Part shown: positions 1 to 8,834 of the stretch, piece by piece
Position numbering within the stretch: the stretch's first letter is position 1
How the letters are laid out: each line of letters opens with the position of its first letter
Assembly (NCBI GenBank): GCA_947074185.1
Contig: CAMTOO010000002.1
Span: forward strand, 1 to 64,000
Source: an uncultured Negativicutes bacterium
GTDB taxonomy: Bacteria > Bacillota > Negativicutes > Acidaminococcales > Acidaminococcaceae
Reading direction: 5' to 3'
Length of the DNA: 64,000 nt
Translations under genes and position numbers: made by a program
The notes under the pieces: generated by a model
The model's database searches: none
What the model was told of the DNA's origin: nothing
Seen by the model: the letters and a program-made list of their open reading frames with translations, nothing else

Positions 1-43
1 AAAAACACCCTTAAATAAGTGCAAACAGCTAAGGGAGCTTGAA

Positions 44-532
44 TTAGTAAACAATCATATGTTCTGGGTCAAAATAAACAGTTGTTGTAACGAAAGCAAG
101 TTCATCGCAATGTGGGTATTGAGGGCAATAAACACACTCTTTCCAAACTTTTTGAGGCATCGTTTCTTTCGCTGTTTCGATATAATCACATTTCGCAAAG
201 AATCCTGGTTGATAGGTCAAAGTAAAAAACATTTTAGCACCTTTTTCAATGCCTTCTTCTTCCAAGAGTTTAACGATATTACGACCGATTCCTTTTGCTT
301 TATGATCAGGTGCAATAGCTAAGGAACGAATTTCTGCTAAGCGATTCCAAACAAAATGTAAAGCTCCGCAGCCTAGTAATTGTCCTTTTTCAACTGCAAT
401 AACATAATCTCTAAGATTTTCATAAATGCTATTTCTTGAACGTGGTAACATTAAACCTTCTTTAGCATAAGCATTCAATAATTTATGAATATTTTCTACA
501 TCATCAAAAGTAGCACGTCTATACGTAATCAT
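44..532 (-). CDS. argA: GNAT N-acetyltransferase, short ArgA-type (probable N-acetylglutamate synthase)
   Basis: The protein is a single GNAT domain of 162 residues. The acetyl-CoA loop HKAKGIGR lies near residues 77-84. The tail has a Cys-rich segment with Cys133, Cys136 and Cys141 just before CDELAF. The 'LAEIRSLAI' strand, 'FTLTYQPGFF' and the C-terminal Cys motif match the short stand-alone ArgA type, which makes N-acetylglutamate from glutamate and acetyl-CoA. I chose the ATG at 532 because the SD-like GAAGGTGG lies about 9 nt upstream; a GTG at 541 would abut the SD. A full arginine operon elsewhere in the window fits this role. Another small-molecule acetyltransferase is possible. Confidence 0.65.
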   Translation of the reverse strand: MITYRRATFDDVENIHKLLNAYAKEGLMLPRSRNSIYENLRDYVIAVEKGQLLGCGALHFVWNRLAEIRSLAIAPDHKAKGIGRNIVKLLEEEGIEKGAKMFFTLTYQPGFFAKCDYIETAKETMPQKVWKECVYCPQYPHCDELAFVTTTVYFDPEHMIVY

Positions 533-563
533 ATGATTCACCCACCTTCTAACTTGTTACTAT

Positions 564-592
564 ATCTTATCACTTATTGACTATCATGACAA
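564..592 (-). promoter_or_regulatory. Sigma-A-type promoter for the GNAT gene
   Basis: On the minus strand TTGTCA (592-587) and TAAGAT (569-564) are separated by 17 nt. They lie about 30 nt upstream of the 532 start codon, so the acetyltransferase is probably transcribed separately from the hydrogenase operon that ends at 607. Confidence 0.55.
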
Positions 593-606
593 CATATTTA
601 TACACT

Positions 607-1320
607 CTATTTCATTCGTTCTTTCAATAGATCCGCCGCAGCTAGTAATCCCACAATCATAGTACTTGGACGCGGTGGGCAGCCTGGTATATAAATATCT
701 ACAGGAACTACCTCAGAAACTGCGCCAACTATTGCATAAGTACTGCCATAGGTTTCGCCGCCTGCTGCACAAGCTCCACATGCCATAACTAAACGTGGTT
801 CTGGCATAGCTTCATAAGTCATTTTTAAGGCTTGCTCTAAGTTTCTCGTAACCGTACCAGTTACCATGATTAAATCAGCATGTCTAGGTGATGCTACAAA
901 GCTAACACCAAAGCGGTGTAAATCATAAATAGGATTGCTAAGAGCACCCATTTCAAAATCACAAGCATTGCAAGAGCCTGCATCAACATGTCTTACATTT
1001 AAGGAACGTCCTAACTTATTAGTAATTTCCTTTGCCACTGCAACTTGTGTAGCTGCGATAAATTCAGGTAACACATCTTCGTGACTATGACTTAAGCCTT
1101 GAGCTGCTCTTACGCACTCTCCGCAAAATAAACATTTTTTATAATCAATAGCATATTGGTTGCCATCAGTCTCAAAGGCTTTTGCTGGGCAAATAGTTTC
1201 ACATGCTCCTAACACATCACTAGTACCTTCTATTTTGCCACGCATGCGATCACTGCCAGTGGTAGATATATCTTCTGTAACTATTTTGTTTTTATAGATA
1301 CTTTCTAATACCTTAAACAT
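607..1320 (-). CDS. hyfI: Energy-converting hydrogenase small subunit with N-terminal iron-sulfur segment (HyfI/NuoB-like)
   Basis: This is the electron-transfer subunit of a group-4 membrane-bound [NiFe] hydrogenase, 237 residues. Residues about 105-235 form the NuoB/HycG domain with the four expected cluster ligands: Cys117 and Cys120 (SCNAC), Cys181 (ACGAC) and Cys214 (PGCPPRP). Residues about 35-75 form a reduced ferredoxin-like segment, with C40-x3-C44-P followed by C63-x2-C66-x2-C69, enough for about one [4Fe-4S] cluster. In E. coli the ferredoxin subunit (HyfH/HycF) is a separate two-cluster protein. It is the last gene of the operon, 9 nt after hyfG. Confidence 0.85.
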   Translation of the reverse strand: MFKVLESIYKNKIVTEDISTTGSDRMRGKIEGTSDVLGACETICPAKAFETDGNQYAIDYKKCLFCGECVRAAQGLSHSHEDVLPEFIAATQVAVAKEITNKLGRSLNVRHVDAGSCNACDFEMGALSNPIYDLHRFGVSFVASPRHADLIMVTGTVTRNLEQALKMTYEAMPEPRLVMACGACAAGGETYGSTYAIVGAVSEVVPVDIYIPGCPPRPSTMIVGLLAAADLLKERMK

Positions 1321-1329
1321 ATCTTCCTC

Positions 1330-2826
1330 CTAACGATCTATACAAGCATAACATAGCTCAAAACTTTTATTTATCAATGGAAAATCAGGAATAATATCCC
1401 CATTAGTTGCTATAGCAACACCAGGCCAATTAGGATAAGATGCACTACGTATAAAAATTCTGTCTATCTTTCCATTGTCATCTAAAGTAATCCAATGAAC
1501 ATTGTTTCCACGTGCTGATTCTGTAACACCCCAAGCTTGTCCCGCTTTCAAAGGCACTTCACAAATAAGTTGGACATCTAATGTCGTTCTCCATTTTTCA
1601 ATCAATTGACGAACAAGTTTTAAAGTTTCTTTAGTTTCTTCAATACGAACTTGAATACGAGCTTCTACATCTCCTACTTCTTTAGTAATTAAAGCAAAAT
1701 CTAATTCATCATAAATACCATATTTGAAATCTTTACGACTATCTGCTTTAATGCCTGAAGCTCTAGCACCTACGCCAACCATTGCTAAATCTTTTGCAGT
1801 ACTATAACGTAATATACCTGTAGTTCTTATTCTATCTTTAAACTCGTCTTGTTCTTCCATCATTTGTACAAGATCTAAGAATCCTTTTTCAACATCTTCT
1901 AAAGTTGCAAGTACTTGAGTTACTATTTCTTCTGTAAGATCAAATTTGACCCCACCAGGAATAAGCATGCCTCTTAAGAAACGATTACCTGTGACAACTT
2001 CATTACAACGCATAAGTAATTCTTTAAGTTTATTTCCTAAACTAATTGCTGGAGAAAAACCTACCCCAGCTGGTATATTTCCTAAATCACCTACGTGGTT
2101 ATAAAGTCTTTCCATTTCTAACAATAAAGTTCTAATAATTTCCGCTTTTTTAGGAACAGTTACACCTGCTATTTTTTCAACAGCTTGGCAATAACTCCAA
2201 GTATTAGCAATAGAGCATGCACCACAAATACGCTCCGCCATTGCTAAAGCTTCAAAAGGTGTTTTGCCTTCCATTGCTTTTTCAATACCTCTATGAGTAA
2301 AAAATAGCTTTGCATCTAATTGCAACATTGATTCCCCTGCTTGACTAAAACGAAAATGTCCAGGTTCAATAATACCTGCATGTATCGGACCTACAGGAAC
2401 TTCAAATAAGCCTTCACCTTTAGATACTGCCATTTCATATTCTCTAGTACCGCGTATTTGCTTATCTACGGGCTCTGTTTTTAAAAGAGGATGAAATCCT
2501 TCAGGAAAGTTTTCATGAAGCACTAGAGGCCTTAAATCAGGATGATTTTTTGGTTTTAAGCCGAACATATCAAAAATTTCTCTTTCATACCAAGCAGAAG
2601 CTGGTATTACTGAAGTAAGAGATTCATAAGAATCTTCATTTTTATCAAACTCTGCTTTTAATATATCAACGTCTCTTTTATCTGGATGAGCAAATAAGCA
2701 GTAGATGGCAAGTTTGCCACTAGTAGCTCTTTCATCTGCTCCAAACATAGCTAACAAGGCATGATTTCCGTTTTTATTTAAAATATTAGCGGTACCTTGT
2801 AACGCATCTGCTTTTACTTTAATCAT
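1330..2826 (-). CDS. hyfG: [NiFe] hydrogenase large subunit, fused 30-kDa/49-kDa type (HyfG/HycE-like)
   Basis: This is the catalytic subunit, 498 residues. Residues 1-125 resemble the NuoC (30 kDa) domain and the remainder the NuoD/hydrogenase large-subunit domain. The proximal motif is ERICGACSIANTW, with Cys201 and Cys204. The distal motif CYACIDR has Cys492 and Cys495 at the very C-terminus. All four Ni-binding cysteines are therefore present, which argues against a cofactor-free Ehr-type or complex I subunit. Two oddities: the usual L1 histidine is Asn208, and the protein ends at the Arg after which HycE-type precursors are cleaved, so no processing peptide is encoded. Its start overlaps the hyfF stop (ATGA). 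Confidence 0.88.
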   Translation of the reverse strand: MIKVKADALQGTANILNKNGNHALLAMFGADERATSGKLAIYCLFAHPDKRDVDILKAEFDKNEDSYESLTSVIPASAWYEREIFDMFGLKPKNHPDLRPLVLHENFPEGFHPLLKTEPVDKQIRGTREYEMAVSKGEGLFEVPVGPIHAGIIEPGHFRFSQAGESMLQLDAKLFFTHRGIEKAMEGKTPFEALAMAERICGACSIANTWSYCQAVEKIAGVTVPKKAEIIRTLLLEMERLYNHVGDLGNIPAGVGFSPAISLGNKLKELLMRCNEVVTGNRFLRGMLIPGGVKFDLTEEIVTQVLATLEDVEKGFLDLVQMMEEQDEFKDRIRTTGILRYSTAKDLAMVGVGARASGIKADSRKDFKYGIYDELDFALITKEVGDVEARIQVRIEETKETLKLVRQLIEKWRTTLDVQLICEVPLKAGQAWGVTESARGNNVHWITLDDNGKIDRIFIRSASYPNWPGVAIATNGDIIPDFPLINKSFELCYACIDR

Positions 2827-4319
2827 AACGGCATACCTCCAGTCAAGATTTTAACTGCATTATCTATTAGGTTATTCATATAAGCAATTTCACTTAGCCC
2901 TGCACTTACAACACAAGTCGCTAAAAGTAACGCTATTAAAACTGTTGTATCTATTGAATCTGGTAAATCTGCTTCTGCTGGGCGACGAGGTTTGCCGCAA
3001 AGCATTCTTACAGCATGATATAAAAGTCCAATCAATACTCCCGCTAAAAGTACAATTACTATTGCACCTGCAAGATTATAACCACTTTTAAAGAAAGATT
3101 CTAAAATATAAAATTTACTAAAGAATAGGCCCAAAGGTGGCATCCCTAGAATGCCTATTATACCCAATAACCAGAAAGTCGAAGTATGTGGAACTTGCGC
3201 CACCATACCATGAATACGCATCATATTTTTAGTTCTATATTCTTGAATTATTGTTCCTGCAATGTAAAATAATACAAATTTAATCAAGGCGTGATTAAAC
3301 ATATGTAATAAAGTAGCTTTTAATGAGAGCGTAGTGAATAAGCCTATACCAGCTACCATTAAACCAATGTTTTCTAAAGAAGAATATGCTAACATTCTTT
3401 TAATATCCCTTTGTACAACGACAAACGGAACTGCTACTGCAACTGTTAAGATAGCAAAAGTCAAAGAAAGCTGCGTAATAAATTCTAAGCCAACAGATGG
3501 CATTACTATTACTACATTACGTAAAAATACATAGATAGCACAAGTACAAAGTGCACCTGAAAGCATACCACTAGTTAAAGATGGCGCTTCTGAATACGCG
3601 TCTGGTAACCAAGAATGCATTGGAGCTAACCCTATTTTTGTACCGTAACCAACAAATAGGAAACAAAACGCTAACTTAGCTAACGCAGGATCTAAACTCG
3701 CTGCATTTTCATATAAATAGACCCAGTTTAGCGCGTGCAAAGAACCTATAGCAGTCGTTTGTGCATAATAGAGAATCAAGGTTCCTATGAATGCAAAACA
3801 AATACCTACCGTACAAACCATTACATATTTCCAAGCTGCTTCTAAAGCAGTTCTATTAAATTTGAAAGACACTAAAAGCGCAGATATAAGAGTTGTAGCT
3901 TCGATTGCTACCCACATTAAGCCTAAATTCTTAACGATTAATACTAAATACATGCACCACACAAAAGCTTGTGACAAGGCATAATATCTACCTATTAAAT
4001 CAGGGCTTTTACTTAAGTAGCCTCTACTACTATGTTCACGCTCTAAATAGGATTTGCCAATCCAAGCCATGGAAAAATACAATATTGTAATAATTATAAG
4101 CATCCACATACTTAAAGCATCTAAATAAAAATACTCTGTTGAGTAAGCATAATTACCATCATAAATAATACCTAAATAGATAATTGCTGCTGTTACAATA
4201 GTCGCTGTTACTCTATTCACCCAGTGAATTACATCCGTACTGAGTTTTTTGCTAAGAGCTACTAAAGCGCATAGTGCTGGTAAACTTAGGATAATATAAA
4301 AAACTGTTCTAGCGTCCAT
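2823..4319 (-). CDS. hyfF: Hydrogenase-4 membrane subunit F (NuoN/MrpD-like proton channel)
   Basis: This is a 498-residue polytopic membrane protein of the proton-translocating antiporter family shared with NuoL/M/N and HyfF/HycC. The middle carries the family's helix-loop signatures, for example 'GYGTKIGLAPMHSWLPDAYS' (Lys and His in the channel region) and 'KRMLAYSSLENIG'. It is close to the length of E. coli HyfF (526). It overlaps hyfG by 4 nt and follows hyfE by 4 nt, consistent with tight translational coupling in one membrane complex. The assignment to HyfF rather than HyfD rests on length and position between E and G. Confidence 0.85.
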   Translation of the reverse strand: MDARTVFYIILSLPALCALVALSKKLSTDVIHWVNRVTATIVTAAIIYLGIIYDGNYAYSTEYFYLDALSMWMLIIITILYFSMAWIGKSYLEREHSSRGYLSKSPDLIGRYYALSQAFVWCMYLVLIVKNLGLMWVAIEATTLISALLVSFKFNRTALEAAWKYVMVCTVGICFAFIGTLILYYAQTTAIGSLHALNWVYLYENAASLDPALAKLAFCFLFVGYGTKIGLAPMHSWLPDAYSEAPSLTSGMLSGALCTCAIYVFLRNVVIVMPSVGLEFITQLSLTFAILTVAVAVPFVVVQRDIKRMLAYSSLENIGLMVAGIGLFTTLSLKATLLHMFNHALIKFVLFYIAGTIIQEYRTKNMMRIHGMVAQVPHTSTFWLLGIIGILGMPPLGLFFSKFYILESFFKSGYNLAGAIVIVLLAGVLIGLLYHAVRMLCGKPRRPAEADLPDSIDTTVLIALLLATCVVSAGLSEIAYMNNLIDNAVKILTGGMPL

Positions 4320-4323
4320 TACA

Positions 4324-4953
4324 TCACCCCTTAAGCTTTCTCAACACATTTGTGTCGGTTGTTTTAAAGGATAGACGTAAATGAGATGTAAGAATTACAA
4401 GTACTACTACTGCAATCAAAACATCTAAAAATACACCTAATTCAATAACTAAAGGCAAACCTTCTGTCATCATAAGACCTAGAAGATAAATTCCATTTTC
4501 CATTGTAATTAAGCCAACCATCTGCATGATTGCACGTCTACGCATAACAATTAAATTCAATCCTGTTAAAATAACAAAGATTGAAGCTGCTAATATATCT
4601 CTTGCCGCAGTAGCTGGCAATACTTTATCGATAATCATATAACTTAAAAGTAAGAACAACGCACTTGCTGCAGTAGAATAGTTAACGTTAATGTTTGATT
4701 TTATTTCTGTCTCGTCAGTAATTTGCCCTACTAACCTAAGCATAATGTAAGGAATACAAACTACTTTAATAGTTAATGTCATAAGACTTGGGATAATAGC
4801 TTCAAAACCTTCTGCATGTTCAAACCCAACTACTAAACAAGCTATTGCAATAACTAAAGCTTGTAAACTCAAGCAGTAAATTGAACGTTTGAGATCCATT
4901 ATGCGAGTTTGAACAAAAACTATCAGTAAAAGTAAAATTACTAAATATTCCAT
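4324..4953 (-). CDS. hyfE: Hydrogenase-4 membrane subunit E
   Basis: This is a small hydrophobic subunit of about 209 residues, with roughly six membrane helices and an end resembling NuoK ('LGVFLDVLIAVVVLVILTSH'). HyfE is 216 residues in E. coli. The likely start is the ATG at 4953, with the purine-rich AAGGGGGAG about 5 nt upstream; an in-frame ATG 10 codons earlier lies inside hyfC and has no clear ribosome binding site. The position between the NuoH-like and NuoN-like subunits matches hyfC-(D)-E-F order. Confidence 0.85.
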   Translation of the reverse strand: MEYLVILLLLIVFVQTRIMDLKRSIYCLSLQALVIAIACLVVGFEHAEGFEAIIPSLMTLTIKVVCIPYIMLRLVGQITDETEIKSNINVNYSTAASALFLLLSYMIIDKVLPATAARDILAASIFVILTGLNLIVMRRRAIMQMVGLITMENGIYLLGLMMTEGLPLVIELGVFLDVLIAVVVLVILTSHLRLSFKTTDTNVLRKLKG

Positions 4954-4963
4954 ATTCTCCCCC

Positions 4964-5848
4964 TTACTGCGCCACGATAGCAAGAACTAATAAAATCATA
5001 GTAGTTGCTATGTAGACAGGCACTTTGAATAATCTCATTTTGTTATTTAAGGTTTCTATAATACTAACTGAAACTGCACTTAATAATACTTTTAAAACCA
5101 AAGGTAATTCTATTGGTAAATAAATCATACTAAATAACACTAAGAACATTGCTAGCTTAAACATACTAGTAAGGTGTATTAGCGATAATAGTCTTCCTGA
5201 ATATTCTAATAACATACATTCATGAATCATTGTAAGTTCTAAATGAGTATCCGGATTATCTACCGGTATACGGCTATTTTCAGCAATAAGAATTGCAAAG
5301 AATGCAATACAAGTTAAAACCGTCGCAACGCTAAATGCAACTCCCGTGTAGTCAAATGCCATGTTTCCGAGCATGGTACTTCCGCTACGCAAAAGATTCG
5401 ATAAAATCGCAAGCATAATTGCTGGTTCAACTAAAACTGAAATATAAATTTCTCTAGAACCGCCCATACCTCCAAATGCTGTTGCAGCATCCATAGAGGA
5501 AAGTGCCATAAAGAAACGTCCTATTGCTAAAATATATACAAATACGAATACATCACCAAATGCAACTTTACCACCTAGTAAATTAGGCAACATCAATGCC
5601 GCTAAGAAAGTAGTCGCAAAATATACGAAAGGCGCAATAATAAAGATGATGCTAGTTTCAGGAGTTAAGATTGTAGGCTTCCTCCACCATTTATAGACAT
5701 CTAAATATTCTTGGAATATAGATGACCCAATTCTATTTTGTAATCTAGCCTTAACCTTCTTAATAATGCCTGTAATTAGCGGAGCAAATGCTAACAATAA
5801 GAATGCTTGTAAGAATGAGTAACCTAAGTTTTGCATAATAATATCCAT
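4964..5848 (-). CDS. hyfC: Hydrogenase-4 membrane subunit C (NuoH/HycD-like)
   Basis: This NuoH-family integral membrane protein links the peripheral arm to the ion-pumping arm. It has about eight membrane segments and the loop regions 'ARLQNRIGSSIFQEYLD', 'PFVYFATTF' and 'NSRIPVDNPDTHLELTMIHE', the last being a signature of HycD/HyfC. I place the start at the ATG at 5848, which overlaps the hyfB stop as TGATG behind a GGGGGG tract, giving 294 residues; E. coli HyfC has 315. An in-frame ATG five codons upstream is possible. Confidence 0.88.
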   Translation of the reverse strand: MDIIMQNLGYSFLQAFLLLAFAPLITGIIKKVKARLQNRIGSSIFQEYLDVYKWWRKPTILTPETSIIFIIAPFVYFATTFLAALMLPNLLGGKVAFGDVFVFVYILAIGRFFMALSSMDAATAFGGMGGSREIYISVLVEPAIMLAILSNLLRSGSTMLGNMAFDYTGVAFSVATVLTCIAFFAILIAENSRIPVDNPDTHLELTMIHECMLLEYSGRLLSLIHLTSMFKLAMFLVLFSMIYLPIELPLVLKVLLSAVSVSIIETLNNKMRLFKVPVYIATTMILLVLAIVAQ

Positions 5849-7836
5849 CACATAGCCCCCCATACCAATACAATAATCAATGCAACCATTGCATAACCAA
5901 TGTAAAGACGAACACTACCCTGCTGAATTTTACGCAAAACAGATGCTGTCATTACTAAATGTTTTTGGAAAGGTGCATATAAACGTTCTGTAAATTGATC
6001 AGGAACAGCAAGTTTATATTGAACTTGTTTTCCGAAATAAGCGTTTTCTTTACGCAAGTAAATAGCTTCTCTTTTAGGTTTAAGCAAGAAAGAGAATGCG
6101 CGTCTTAAAGGTTTTGAAAAACCTGTTGCTGTATACTGTTGTCTTTCTGTTGGATAAGTACCACAATTCCAAGTAACATCTTGGTACACAAAAGAACCAC
6201 CGATTTTATATGCTAAATAAATAACTAAGAAAATCACTATTAAAGAAGAACCTAATAAAATAGGACTGAATATAGCATAGGAGCCTGTGCCGCCCCAAAT
6301 AATTCCGAAATTATCTGCCATTGTAGTATTAAATCTGCCACCACTAATTACACCTTGTAAGGTTTCAACTAATGGACCGGGAATAAAGCCTAACACCACC
6401 ACGAGAACTGTTTCTATGCCCATGCCTAGCAACATGAAGAAAGGCATCTCATGCGCTTTTTCTACAATGTTAGAACGAGATTTGCCTAAGAATGCTGTTC
6501 CGTATAATCTTACAAAACAACCTAATGCCAATGCGCCTGTTAAACCAAAAAGTAAAAAGGCTGCTGCAGCTAAAAGTCTTAATAAATGTCCATCTGCTCT
6601 AGTCGCTAAAGTGGCAAACCCTTGTAAAGTAAGCCATTCGCCTACAAATCCGTTAGTTAATGGCAAAGCAGCTAAAGCCATAGAACCAATCAATGTAAAG
6701 CAAGCGGTCCAAGGCATATATTTGATGAGACCGCCCATTTTCTCAATGTTTTTAGAACCAGTAGCATGCATTACTGCACCAGAAGCCATAAACATCAAGG
6801 CTTTCATAATAGAATGATTAAAAGAATGTACTAATGCGCCTGTGAAAGCTACCATTGCTAATCTTCCATAACCTATAGACATTAAGATCATCCCTGTGCC
6901 AATTGCAGAGAATATGATTCCCATATTTTCTACTGAAGAATACGCTAAAATACGTTTCATATCCTTTTCCATGATTGCATAAAGCACACTTAGGAAAGCG
7001 GATATAAGGCCTATAACTAATACTAAAATACCTTGCCATTCTACAAAGCCATTAAAGAATTGGAATACAAAACGCCCAAATCCATAAACAGCTATTTTAA
7101 GCATTACACCACTCATTAATGCAGATACATGAGTTGGTGCTGCTGGATGAGCATTTGGAAGCCAAACATGTAAAGGCACAAGTCCAGCTTTTAAAGCAAA
7201 TCCCATGAATGCCGCTACAAATGCGATGTTTTGCATTACAGGTGAAATTTTAGAACGAGCTAAATCAGCAAAAGTTAAACTATCTGCACCACTTGCAATT
7301 ATAAAGAAACCAATCATAATGGCTGCTGTACCTAAATGAGTCATTACTAAATATTGGAAAGCAGCACTCCAAGTTTCTTTCTTTTCAGATTCGTGATTAA
7401 CTAATAAGAATGAACTTACTGCCATTAATTCCCAAGTTAAAAGGAACGTGAAGGCATCTCCAGCTAGGAGTACACCTACCATTGACAATAAAAACACATT
7501 CCAAAGCCCACCTAATATTCTAAGACGTTTTCCTAGAAAAGCTTTGGCATAATCAATTGCATAAATACTAATTACAATTCCCGCAAGTCCTGTTAAACAT
7601 AAAAAAGCTGCACTCCAAGAATCTGCTTGTAAGGTATAAACACCCCAACCAGTATCTAAGAGCAACTCCTCAGAGGGCATCAGTAAATAAAAGGCAGCCT
7701 TATAAAGTACTAACCCACTTGCTACTATTGCACAAGCTTGTGCAATATAATGTGCCATTAATTCTATTTTTTTAGGTAATAACATTGTAATTGCGCCAAC
7801 ACAATATATTATTAGGGCCAGCAATAACAAATTCAT
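5848..7836 (-). CDS. hyfB: Hydrogenase-4 membrane subunit B (NuoL-like)
   Basis: This is the largest membrane subunit, a proton-antiporter-like protein of about 662 residues (E. coli HyfB 672). Antiporter motifs include 'GFALKAGLVPLHVWLPNAH' and 'KRILAYSSVENMG'. The C-terminal region has the HyfB tail 'WNCGTYPTERQQYTATGFS'. The start at 7836 has GGAG about 9 nt upstream; in-frame TTG, GTG and ATG codons lie up to 7857, so the N-terminus is uncertain by a few residues. It is the first gene of the operon. No second NuoL/N-type subunit like HyfD and no formate dehydrogenase are visible nearby. Confidence 0.85.
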   Translation of the reverse strand: MNLLLLALIIYCVGAITMLLPKKIELMAHYIAQACAIVASGLVLYKAAFYLLMPSEELLLDTGWGVYTLQADSWSAAFLCLTGLAGIVISIYAIDYAKAFLGKRLRILGGLWNVFLLSMVGVLLAGDAFTFLLTWELMAVSSFLLVNHESEKKETWSAAFQYLVMTHLGTAAIMIGFFIIASGADSLTFADLARSKISPVMQNIAFVAAFMGFALKAGLVPLHVWLPNAHPAAPTHVSALMSGVMLKIAVYGFGRFVFQFFNGFVEWQGILVLVIGLISAFLSVLYAIMEKDMKRILAYSSVENMGIIFSAIGTGMILMSIGYGRLAMVAFTGALVHSFNHSIMKALMFMASGAVMHATGSKNIEKMGGLIKYMPWTACFTLIGSMALAALPLTNGFVGEWLTLQGFATLATRADGHLLRLLAAAAFLLFGLTGALALGCFVRLYGTAFLGKSRSNIVEKAHEMPFFMLLGMGIETVLVVVLGFIPGPLVETLQGVISGGRFNTTMADNFGIIWGGTGSYAIFSPILLGSSLIVIFLVIYLAYKIGGSFVYQDVTWNCGTYPTERQQYTATGFSKPLRRAFSFLLKPKREAIYLRKENAYFGKQVQYKLAVPDQFTERLYAPFQKHLVMTASVLRKIQQGSVRLYIGYAMVALIIVLVWGAM

Positions 7837-7879
7837 TTGTGCCATCTCCACTTTCAAATTTCATTTTTAAAACTTAAAT

Positions 7880-7888
7880 ATTATACCA
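7880..7888 (-). promoter_or_regulatory. Extended -10 promoter for the hydrogenase operon
   Basis: On the minus strand TGGTATAAT lies about 45 nt upstream of hyfB. The -35 region is poor (TAGAAA at about 17 nt), as is common with TGN-extended -10 elements. I see no obvious operator for a formate- or redox-responsive regulator. Confidence 0.45.
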
Positions 7889-7924
7889 TATTTAAGCTAG
7901 TTTTTCTATCTTTACCATTCTAAT

Positions 7925-8803
7925 TTACTTAGGTATTTTAATTCTGCTATATACCTTCAAAGCGTTCTTGTAGAAGAACTCTTCATGATGCTTTACTGGT
8001 ATCAACTTTTTCATAACATCAACATAAGTAGGTATATTAATTAGTGGCCAATCGCTTCCATACATGATTTTTCCATAAACATTAGCATATTTAAGCCACA
8101 TATTCATATGGGCAAAGTAATCTTTGTGATAAGCTAAATACTCTTTGCTAGGAATCCCCTCCATTAATCCAGAAAGGTCGATATACACGTTCTCATTTTT
8201 GCCAGCAACTGTAATAGCATCTTGAACCCACGGATTACCTATATGGCAAATAACAAACTTAACATCAGGATGTTCTAAAGCCGCTTCATCTACTGTAAGA
8301 GGATGGGCATACTTTAGCTGACCTCTATTGCTTGCTGTTTCACCAGAGTGCATTGCAACTGGCACCTTATACTCTTTAGCAATCTCAAATAAAGGTTGAT
8401 GTCTCTTATCATTTAAGTAGACACTGTTATAGCCCATATAAAACTTAAGACCTAAACAATGTTTTTTATCATTCTTCAAATAGTATTCAAACTCTAAAGC
8501 TGTCTTTTCTGCATTTTTACTTGTAATATCTTCACTAGATACACCGAGGCAGTAACCAATGTTATCAGGAATCTTATCAAACTCCTCACTAACATCTCCG
8601 CCTAAATCTATAAGACGTGGCGGAACTCCACCAAATCTACTTGGTGCATCATAAGAATTTCCCATTGCAATTGCATAAACAATGTTATTTTCGTCGCAAA
8701 TCTTCTGCCAACCTTTAACACTATTGGTATGCCCTGCTTTACGAGCGATAGTTTTAAAATGGCTTATATTAAAATAATGCATATGCGCGTCAATAATTTT
8801 CAT
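7925..8803 (-). CDS. Amidohydrolase-2 family metal-dependent hydrolase (TIM barrel)
   Basis: This 292-residue protein is of the ACMSD/amidohydrolase-2 type. Metal-binding candidates are H7 and H9 (DAHMHYF), H152 (AMHSGET), H187 (ICHIGNP) and D251 (YGSDWP), all in the expected order on a TIM barrel. Family members decarboxylate or hydrolyse small cyclic acids; the substrate here cannot be read from sequence. It has its own promoter and stands alone between the hydrogenase operon and pheST. The ATG at 8803 follows AGGAGGTGCAAC. No signal peptide is seen, so it is cytoplasmic. Confidence 0.75.
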   Translation of the reverse strand: MKIIDAHMHYFNISHFKTIARKAGHTNSVKGWQKICDENNIVYAIAMGNSYDAPSRFGGVPPRLIDLGGDVSEEFDKIPDNIGYCLGVSSEDITSKNAEKTALEFEYYLKNDKKHCLGLKFYMGYNSVYLNDKRHQPLFEIAKEYKVPVAMHSGETASNRGQLKYAHPLTVDEAALEHPDVKFVICHIGNPWVQDAITVAGKNENVYIDLSGLMEGIPSKEYLAYHKDYFAHMNMWLKYANVYGKIMYGSDWPLINIPTYVDVMKKLIPVKHHEEFFYKNALKVYSRIKIPK

Positions 8804-8834
8804 GTTGCACCTCCTTAATTACTATAATATATCT

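Noticed and set aside
6287-6817. Open frame of 176 codons on the plus strand
   Set aside because: It lies wholly inside hyfB antisense, has no ribosome binding site and a composition typical of an antisense shadow.
607-7857. Reading the hydrogenase operon as respiratory complex I
   Set aside because: The large subunit keeps all four Ni-binding cysteines and the gene order is that of Hyf; complex I lacks these Cys and has nuoE/F/G.
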